Assembly (NCBI GenBank): GCA_017165825.1
Contig: CM029367.1
Coordinates: 6,493,723-6,557,722 of the forward strand
Direction: 5' to 3'
DNA from: Hepsetus odoe
Lineage: Eukaryota > Chordata > Actinopteri > Characiformes > Hepsetidae
Length of the DNA: 64,000 nucleotides
Each line of letters starts with the position of its first letter. Position 1 is the first letter of the stretch. A program made the translations under genes and the position numbers. Under the pieces are notes generated by a model that did not search any database, was not told the origin of the DNA, and worked only from the letters and a program-made list of their open reading frames with translations. Of this stretch, positions 37,101 to 47,800 are shown piece by piece.

Positions 37101-40100
37101 AAAAAGGAATAATGTAATTACAAGAAAATCTTCTCATTCTTCTCTTTTTTCACTTCTGATCTGAGCAAAATTTTATACAAGACTTATATATGGTTTTGCG
37201 ATTGCCTCCTGTACTGCCTGAGCAGTTTTTCTTGAAAGTGTGCAAGAGGCATCATAACATTATATGTATTTTTCCATAAAGAGAAATTAAGAGCATTAAT
37301 GAAGTGCCATATTATTAGTAGTATCAATTCAAGAGGATTAATTGATAACATATCTAATAACTATTTTACAGCGGTGTCGGTAAGGCACCTATGTCATTCC
37401 AGAGGAACAAAGACTGCCCACTCGTGGGTGAGTGAACTGTGTTTAGTCACTTCATAATTGCTTTTGTAAACACTGATCCCTTCAGGTGTATGGTTTTAAT
37501 GAGGATATTGTTCAGCATTAGTCATTTTTTGTGTCCTGTCAGGTCGTGAGGAGGAGCTAGAAGTTTATTTCCACAGTTTGAAGGATTTTCTGGATGCAAG
37601 GAGCTCTGGTAGCAATACCTACAATAATGTGATAATTTATGAAGGAGCTACAGGCTATGGAAAGAGTCACCTGCTGGCAGAAATAGTTCACAAAGCCTCC
37701 AAGGAGAAAGTAAGGTATGTTTTCCAGCCATCTGCTAAGTCTTTAGCATCATCACAGTTTCAGGCTAACTGTGTTAAATTTTTAGTGAATATTAAGTTTG
37801 GGATATAGTGGAAATTATGTTACAATTATTTAACAATCTATGTGTAATTGTAATACTTTTCATCTCAGGGTAATGTCACTAGAATTAACAAAGGCAGATG
37901 TCAAACGACCCAACTACACTCTTCAGACTCTTCTGGCTCTGCTGCTTTCAGTTCCGGACTGCAAGGGTTTTGCACAGCGAGAAAAAGGCATCCTCTCAAA
38001 AATTCATGATCCAGAACTCAGAGAAAATGTCTGTTTTCTCAATGAAATCCTTCTGGTCAGGGTAGGGGCAAATCGGTGGGCAACGCTAGAGAACCTCTGG
38101 CTAGAAAGCCCCCTAATCAAAAATGCTAAGTGGCTGATATTTGAATTTTGTGCTATGTTGTCTCAGTCTGTCAATAGTGACCCTCAAGATTACATGTTCT
38201 TTACATCATGTTTACTATTTATACATTTTGATTGTAGTTTCCAGTGTCTTACACGATCTCACTCATGGATAGTCAAACTAAGAGCAAGGAAATGAGGAAG
38301 TATTTTTTGCAGCTGTTTTGCAAGGTCAGCTCAAAGAGCAGCTTATTCCACAGCTGATCATTTGTTTCCATTTCTTCCTGTCCTCTGCATTTTCCTCTTA
38401 TGTCGACCGCCTGCATGTCCTCTCTCACCACATCTATTAACCTTCTTTTTTGTCTTCCTCTTTTTCCTGGCAGCTTCATCCTCAACATCCTTCTTCTAAT
38501 ATACTTATCATCTCTACTCTGCACATGTCCAAGCCAACACAGTCTGGCTTCTCTGACTTTGTCTCAAAATTATCCAACCTGAGCTGTTCCTCTAATGTCT
38601 AATTCCTAATGGGAGTAGCAAATCTTAGCAATTTTAACTCCACCTCCAGCTCCATAATCTGTCTGTCAGTCCCACCATCTCTAACCGATATAGCATAGCT
38701 GGATTCACTACCATCTTGTAAAATTTCTGTCGCTTCCTGGTACGTGTCTGTTACAAATCACTCTGGCCACTCTCCACCCATTCCAACCTGTCTGCACTCT
38801 CTTCTTCACCTCTCTTCCACACTCCCTCTCTGAAATGCTGACCCCAAGTATTAAAACTCCTCCACTTTCTGCTCCCTGCATCCCAACAATTCCACTGTTC
38901 TTTCTTTAATTTTCCAATCAAGTTTTGTGTGTTAGCATTACTGAGTTTCATTCCTCTTCTCTTTAGACCATGGGTCACCAACATGGTGCCCGTGGGCACC
39001 AGCATGCCCCAAAGGACCACATGAGTTGCCCACAGACCTGTTCTAAAAATAAGTAATTTTATCCTGTTGCTATTCTTCTTTAATCACGTTGGCATTTATA
39101 TATTATAAATTGTTTATTATACATGAAGTTTAGATAACTGGTAGGTAACTGGTAGCCCTTCGTATGGCTCAGTACCCAAAGTAGCTCTCAGTTTCAAAAA
39201 GGTTGGTGATCCTGTTCTAGACCATATCACCACCACTCCAAGGTCTGCTCAAGCTACTTCCTACTCTTAGTTCAGATCACCATTTCACCTGCAAGCATTA
39301 CAGTTCATGGGATCTCCTGTCCAAACTCATCTTTCAACCTTTCCTTCACAATTCCAAGAAAGGGCTCACTACTGATCCTTAATTTAATTCCACATCTACC
39401 TTAAACACTCCTACTGTACACCTCCACACAGCCCTCATACATATCCTTTCATATTCTTCTCTCTCACTCCCGTGTTTCTTATATAACACAATGGTAAAAC
39501 AGTTTGAACACTCCTCTGATACACCTGGCCTTATTTCCTTTCCATCTGGTCATATTTCTTCTCTTTTTTTCCTTTAGCCAGTAGGCACCTTACTTCCACT
39601 TGCACCCTGTTGGCTAACAATACTGATGGTGGTCAGGTTTTAACTTGGCATTGACTGATTCAGTATGGATATTTGTATTGTCCACATATTGATTTGGCAA
39701 AGGTTTTACAACACATGCCCTTTTTAACATAACCCTCATCATTTATCCAAGCCTGAGACCTGCACAAATAATTACCCTGGCTTGTGCATTCCCACTGACT
39801 GGGTTCCACAAGTGCTTAATTAGAACTCATTAAATGCATCAAATACAGAAGTTGGTCTTTAGTGCAATAAAACTATTATATAAGTGATGTATTTATGAAA
39901 GCTTTTGTAAAAGGTGTAAAAATGTGCAACACATCAAGGCCATTGGTGTTTAAGGGATTAAAAAGCAAACTCTTCTCCCATCTCTCAATAGTGAGACTTT
40001 AGATGAATGTTGTGTCTTATTTTCAGTTGGCGGAAGAGACTCCATGTGTGTATGTGATGGACCAGGCTCACTTTGTGGATCAGGCATCATTGGGATTTTT

Positions 40101-41779
40101 GATGGAAATGTGTGAACAGGCATCTCTGCTTATGTTCATGGCACTGCTGCCTCAGGCTAGCCTCGATGAACCTTTCCCAGAGCTAGTGCAAATCATCCAC
40201 TTGCCCCGCACACTCTTCCTTAAACTGCCTGTACTGGACCCACCTATCATCACAAAGCTTGCCTGCCAGATTCTTGGAGTGGTCCGTATTCCCAGTGAAC
40301 TCAAACTGTAAGTATTGAGAGCCTTGGCCTCTACGGAGAATCTATGGAGGGCATAAATAGTCTTGTTAAGTTAAATTTTACTGCAGTGCTGCAAGTTAAA
40401 CAGTTATAGTGAAATACTTCAATACCTTTGAACATGATTCATTTGACACATTTATTTGACACTAATGAGTGTTCTTATATGTGCATGTGCACATGAGTTC
40501 AGATTCCTGGTGGAGAGGAGTCACGGTGTACCATATTACTGTAAAGAGCAGCTCAAGAACCTCTGCCTGAGTGAAATGATTGATATTGAGGCCATCGAAG
40601 AGGATGAGAAGCATGAGGATATGAACATCCTCTTCCAAAAGGCATGCCTTGTAGTGTGTTGCTCCAGATTCAGCCAAGTGTGGCAGGAGAAGCAGTTCCA
40701 GGAGAACAAGATGTACCCAGAGCCTGGTATGACATTGTTTTTCCATGCAAAATCACAGCTTGTTTTATCACTGTTTATTTACATTTTACCAGAGGAATGC
40801 AGGAAAATGAATTTTGGACAGTTACCTGCATTCACTCTTATACAGTGAAATAATGTGTTTTTACTAAAATGTATTCACTTTAGGTCAGCCAAAATCTACT
40901 GGTCTCAAAGCAAGGAAAATCTTGGCACTGGATGGAACTTCTATTGAAAAGTCCTTTGAATGTGTGGTGAGGAGTTCAGCGAAATTCCATGAAGTTCCAA
41001 TCCCTCTCACTTTGAAAGGTAGTTCATGGTGCTAATCTTCATAGGCAGAAAAGAACTCTTCATACTGACATGCTGAATGAATCTTAGTTTAGACCTTAGT
41101 TTAGATCAGATCTATCCAGTGAATGGACCAGAGCCGACATGGATACATCTTCCAGCATTCTAGATATACCACGTGCACTGAACAAAGTTGTGTGTTCATT
41201 TTTTATTTCACATTGTTTTAATCTAGAAAGGAACATCTTGCAATAGTGTTGAAGTGTTATATTCATCCATGACCTGTGTGTGTACCCATACAGGCATGGC
41301 CCTAGCCCACATAGACCAGTTGCAGCCTGCTGAGCAGATGGTGGTGAAATTTGCCGCCATCATTGGTCACACCTTCACCCCCCAGATGCTGCTGTATATT
41401 CTACCTGATGTGACTCAGCCAAAGCTCAATCTGTCTCTGGTAACACTCTTCAAATCAGGCACATTTGAGTGCGCTTCCAAGCCCAGGAACCTCTCACCGA
41501 CCCTGAGCAAAGAGTCCTGCAGCATGCTCAGCTGCTACTGCGCAGACTATGAGCACACTAGCAACACAGGTTAGAGGTCTTGTCCTGAAGAAATTTTGCA
41601 TGTGGCTAACTAAAGCAAGGTTTGACAAATTGATTAACTACTGTTGTGTACTATTGTGGGCAATGGGTAAAAATAAGCCTGATTCAGCTTAATTAACAGT
41701 CAGTTAGATTCAGTTTGGTCAGTACAAGTAAGACTGGACTCATTGCTTCTACCATTCAGTTTTCTTTATTTCTCTCTCA

Positions 41780-41823
<44 letters not shown>

Positions 41824-44800
41824 AATCTCAGATGTAGGCAAACTGGCCTCTTTGGCAGGTGTATGGAAGTGCCAAGTGATATGTTTCTGTATGTCTCTGG
41901 TGAAAGAGGCAGCATATGAGCTATGGCTGAAGGAGAAAAAGAAAGAGATCCACTCAAAGTGTGCCATCTACCTTCAGCAACAGTCTTACCGCTGCCATGA
42001 GTGTGACACAGATGAATTCATATGTGGACATAAGGCAGCCCTTGGTGACAAGATCACTTGTGGCAAAAATGATCTTAAACAAGCATCCTGTGAGAGAATG
42101 CTGCTTAATTCATGTTCCCTGAGACCCAACAGAGGTCAGAAAAACATTATTTGTAGTGCCAACCACATAGAGTTCCAAACAACCTGACCAATTTTAAGTA
42201 AATAGAACTGTATTAAATCTACACCTGTAGACCTATAGCTCACATGCAGGTACTTTATCATATTATATTCTTCAGTACAACTTGAAAAGCTGCAGGAATT
42301 CTTCAAAATTTGGGGCAGCGGTGGCCTAGTGGTTAGGGAGTTAGCCCTAGATCAGAAGGTTGTGGGTTCAATTCCCTCACCAGTAGGTTTCCCTGAGGTG
42401 CCCTTGAGCAAGGTACCATCCCTGTCACTGCTCCCCAGGCGCATTCAGTAGCTGCCCCCTGCTGCATGTATGGGTGAAATGCAGAGGTTGTGTTGTGTTG
42501 CATTTTATAATGAAAAGGGTTGTCACTTTCAAATACAGCTAATGGGGGGTCCCATATATTGCTAAATGTCCAGTAACATTGACTATTTTGGTCCCATTCT
42601 TCTTAATTACCAATAACATTGAATTACTTTCATTTATTTAATTTGATATAAAAAAATGTCATACTGCATTTTTACGTAATGTGTCCTGCCCCCATTTGCA
42701 GAAAGCACCCGATCAAATCAGGTGTACCCCATGGAGGAAAATGGGTATGGTTACAATGCATTACACTCAGTAGAAGTTACCCTTTAACTGATTGAAAAAT
42801 ATTACATTATAACTGGATCACTGGAGGAGAGTAACATTAGTCTTTGTGTATGTTGGTAGGAGTGATGCTCAAACCTTCATGGCCAAAGTGGAATCAATGG
42901 TGATGAAGAACTGTGCCCACATAACCACAGTTTGCAAATGTACTCCTTTGGTTGAGTGTGTTCTCTTCCCCTTAGTCAGACACTGGATGGGTGTTGGAGA
43001 TGTGACCAAGACATTCTTCTACCTACTGGAGTCTGCAGCTGCCTGTATATACCTTTCTGACTACCTAAGGGTATGTGTATGTATGTGTGTGCATTGTACC
43101 ATAATTTTCCAAACATAAAGTGGTTATGTGATCATTACATAAGACCCCTCCCTGAAAGAGGAGGTGTATACACCTTAGTTACCTTAAGGTGTATTACATT
43201 GCTGATGCAGGCATTAAGTTGAGCACAACCAGCTTCTATATATTTCTGAAGAGACACATGGCCAGTTCAGTGGAACTCTGGAGAAAATGCACATGAGCTG
43301 AAGGGACTCAATGGCCCATCAAGTATATAGTGGAGTATATGTTTTGGTCTATGGAAGAGTGGACATACATCTTTTGGCATGATGTAGCAGCATCAGATTG
43401 TGATCCTATGAGATGAGTTGGAGTGCTGTTTGTGCAGAACTAATCATTTAAAACCTGTTCCACCTTAGGCATTGTCTTATTTGAATGAGGCCAAAGCCAT
43501 ACTGGAGAATCTAGCGGCAGGGAAATTTGCATTTGAGACTGCAGATCCAAAAGTCAAGGTTCGAATCTGCAGATTTGAGAAAGCTTGTTTGTTTCGCCTC
43601 GCAGGAGAGGTATGTGATGGCTTATTTGCATGTTTTCACATCGTACTCTTTGACTGATCCTTATTTTATGTGAATACCTGCTAGACTGAGCCACATTGTC
43701 CTCTGTTGTTTCAGATTCTGTTTAACACAGGACGGATTTTGGAGGCAGAGAATAATTTTGTGAAAGCTCTGCAGCTTCTCAATGAAAGATTCCCTAGAAA
43801 CCTTGCTTCCATTTTCATAAAGTATATTTATGAAAAGGTGAAGAGTCTGCACTACAGATCTCAAGATTTTGAGATCCCTCAGTAAGAATCCTTATTCCAG
43901 GCTCTCACATTCACTTTGAGGGAGATGAAGAATGACAGCGGGCAGGATTTTAATGAAATACTAATTAATTGCAAGCATTAAGTTTCAATAAAAACAATCA
44001 GGCACATGGAATCTGTGCCTCACGTAAAGGACTATAGTTACACAGATAAACTATCAAAGCTTTTCTGACAATAATACGAAGAAACATTTTTGATAGTTTG
44101 AATCTGAAACAAAAGATTTGTTGTCAGAATTGGTTTGTTTGTGTATTGTGTGTGTTTGAGGGAAAGTGAGCTTGCCTTTCTGCAGGAGCATATCTGCTGT
44201 CTTTCCTACTTGTGGAAGATCAGTTGCATGGGTTTCCATTCACAGAGGGCCAAACTGGCTATCACCATGGAGATGAACTTGGCCACCCGCAGCGCTGAGA
44301 AATTCAAGGTAAGATTCCGTTTTTCATGATGTTAGACATCCCAACTCTATATTTTAGTCAGTCAGTAATTTTCTGGCACTTGTCCCAAGCGGGGTCGCAG
44401 GGGAGTGCTGGAGTCTATCCCAGCTCACATAGGGCGAAGGACTGGGGACACACCCTGGACAGGTCGCCAGCCCATCACAGGGAGGAGCGTGATGGGGACA
44501 GCACCTTGCTCAAGGGTACCTCAGGGCAACCTGTTGGGAAGGGGTTCAAACCCCCGATCCTCCGACCATCGCCCGATCAACGCCCTAACCACTAGGCCAC
44601 CACTGCCCCGCGTCTATATTTTAGAGAAATGGAAAAATGTTGACAACAACAGTCCCTTGTCTTGGGGCAGCGGTGGCCTAGTGGTAGGGACTAGGCCCCA
44701 GGATCAGAAGCTCGTAGGTGTGAATCCCAGACGATTAGGTTGCCTTGAGGTTGCCTTGAGGTACCGTCCCCATCACTGCTTTATGCAGAGGCTGCATTTA

Positions 44801-47800
44801 ATTGTGGTTTGCTGTGTGTTGTGCTGTGTTCTCAAAGACAAATTGTGATTTTCACTTATGCTTGCATGTTTCTGCAGGTGCTCTTCTCAGCCGTGGACTA
44901 CATACATTACAGTCAGATAGTAGGTGAAGATGCTGAGGGCAGCTGCTTTGAACACTTGATTTGCAGGAGATGCGCTAATGAGCCGCACTCCAGCAAAGAT
45001 CTTGTGCTCATCAGCCACATCATTCACACCATTGCCATTGTCAAGATGTGTGCTGGAAACCTGGAGCAGTCCATCCTGTATAGTGAGTACAAAATCTTTC
45101 TTCCTTCTACCTTTTTACTACAGAAATGTCCTTAATTCAAAATCTATAATGATCACCTTTATTTTATATATACTGCTCAAAAAAATTAATTGAACACTTT
45201 TTAATCAGAGTATAGTATCAAATTAGTTAATCTTCTGGGACATTGATCTGGTCAGTTAAGAAGCAAGGGGGGTTGTTATTCAGAGTCAGCTGTTTTGGTG
45301 TTAATGAAGTTAACGAAGTTAATGAGATGACCCCCAAAAACAGGAATGGTTTTGCAGGTGGAGGCCACAGACTTTTTTCCCATCCTCATCTTTTGACTGC
45401 TTTTCAGTAGATTTGCATTTGACTAGGGTCAGTGTCACTTCTGGTAGCATGCAGCTATACCTGGACCCTACAGAGGTTGCAAAGGCAGTCCAACTCCACA
45501 AGGATGGCATATAAATACGTGCCATTGCCAGAATGTTTGCTGTGTCTCCCAGTACAGTCTCAAGAGCATGGAGGTGATTCCAGGAGACAAGCAGTTATTC
45601 TAAGAGAGCTGGACATGGCCGTCGCAGGTCCTTAACCCATCAGTATCTGCTCCTTTGTGCAAGGAGGAACAGGATGAGTACTGCCAGAGCCCTACAAAGT
45701 GACCTCCAGTGGGGCACTGGCATGAATGTCTCTGACCAAACCATTAGAAACAGACTTCATGAGGGTGGCTTGAGGGTCCGACTACCTCTGATGTGCCCTG
45801 TGCTCACTGTCCAGCATCGTGGAGCTCGATTGGCATTTGCCAGAGAACACAAGAATTGGCAGGTCCAGCACTGGCACCCTGTGCTTTTCACAGATGAGAG
45901 CAGGTTCACTCTGAGCGCATGTGACAAACATTAAAGGGTCTGGAGAAGCTGCGGTGAATGTTATGCTGCCTGCAACATTTTTCAGCATGATCAGTTTGGT
46001 GGTAGGTCAGTGTTTGTCTGGGGGGGTATATCCATGGAGGGACACACAGACCTGTAGAGGATAAATGATGGTTCCCTGACTGCCATTAGGTATCAGGATG
46101 AAATCCTTAGACCCAGTGGGTCCTAGGTTCCTCCTGGTGCATGATAATGCCTGGCCTCATGTGGCAAGAGTATGCAGGCGGTTGAGTATCCTGGAGGATG
46201 AAGGAATTGATACCATTGACTGGCCTCCATGCTCGCCTGACCTAAATCTAATAGAACATCAGTGGGACATCATGTTTAGGTCCATCCATTGCCACTAGGT
46301 TGCACCTCAGACTGTCCAGGAGCTCAGTGATGCCCTGGTCAGGTTCTCGGAGGAGAAACCCCAGGACATTATCCGTCATCTCATAAGGAGCATGCCCCGA
46401 CAGTGTCAGGCATGAATACAAGCACGTGGGGGCCATACAAATTACTGAGGTACATTTGGAGTTGCTGCAATAATATTTTAGCAAATTGGAATAGCCTGCC
46501 ACATCACTTTGTCAGTGTAAATTTCTTGGTGACCTCAAATTAAGCCCTTGATAATTTTCATTTTCATCAAATGACATGGCATCCCTTTGTTCCTAACACA
46601 TTAACCATTTCATATCAGTATGGATATCCAGCATGGTTTTTTTTCCTTTGAGATTTGATGTGTTTTCAAAGTGTTCCTTAAATTTTTTTTGAGCAGTGTA
46701 TTTGGATACATTTGAATAATGTCTCTAATATCCCTAAAAAATTTAATAATGTATTATGAATGTTTTTCCCTTTTGACAGTTGTGCAAGCTCAGCAGTTTA
46801 GCATGGCACTGAACAGGCCTGGTCTGGATACATGGGCTATTACAGTGTTCTACATGCCTTTTCTTCTCACCTACAGGTGTTTGTTTTTGCGTGTGTGTGT
46901 GCATGCATTTAACTCGGTTTTGTACTAGGTCTTTACCAGGCCCAATAGACCCATTTGCATCAGTTTCAAGCATAAATTAAATACATTCTGCCTGCAAAGC
47001 CTGCAAAAATGAGGTGTGGAGATATTTAATGTATGTTTGATTTCATATTTATTTAAATTTACTCAAGTTTCAACAGCTGCAGGTTTTGTCTGTTTTCTAT
47101 TTTCATCTGATTTTGAAAGCAGTTATAAACTTGTGATTAGGTCCTAAAAATGCATTGTGGAGAGTCATCGTTTAACAACAACACCAGACACAATGATTAG
47201 AACTCTCAGAATCACATGTTCATCTGAGAAGATGAGCAGAGTACACTGTGATGTGTACACAGTTTGTATTATGTTTCACAAACTTTCCTCTTTAGCAGGA
47301 GAGTAATTGAATTTATCCACTGTTGTTTACTGAGACCCAGCCACTAGGGATGCACAAGCCAGTGTATTTCTGAGTGCTGGTCCCAAGCCCGGAAAAATGG
47401 AAAGGATTATGTCAGGAAGGGCATCTGGTATAAAACTTTGCAACTTTTGCATTAATGAGCTTTAATTTTCTGTTTTTAAAGAAGCTTATTCATGGCATTG
47501 CAGTTAGTAGGTAGGGCCACACATAATTACATGCATAATTACTTCCAGTCTTAGTAAACTGAACATCAAATTCAGGCACACTTTAAGTGCATGATAATGG
47601 CGCATCAAAACATGCTTTTGTGCAGCACCTGCACTCATTTACATCTGATCCACTATGTAATAATAATATTAATAAGTTTAATTTATATAGCACCTTTCTC
47701 AAACCCAAAGTCACTTTATGAAACAAAAATAAAACAATAAAGATGAAAACAGTTAAACAAACTCAAAGGCAATGACAAAACAAACAACAGAATTTTAAGA

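Noticed and set aside
41749..41967. Minus-strand frames encoding Glu-Arg repeats
   Set aside because: They are translations of the (CT)n microsatellite antisense to an ADCY10 exon.
42841..42859. Alternative acceptor at 42841 for the ADCY10 exon beginning at 42860
   Set aside because: It can be joined directly to the exon ending 42134, but including the small exon 42702-42744 and starting at 42860 gives consistent phases and a better protein junction. It remains possible as an alternative isoform.
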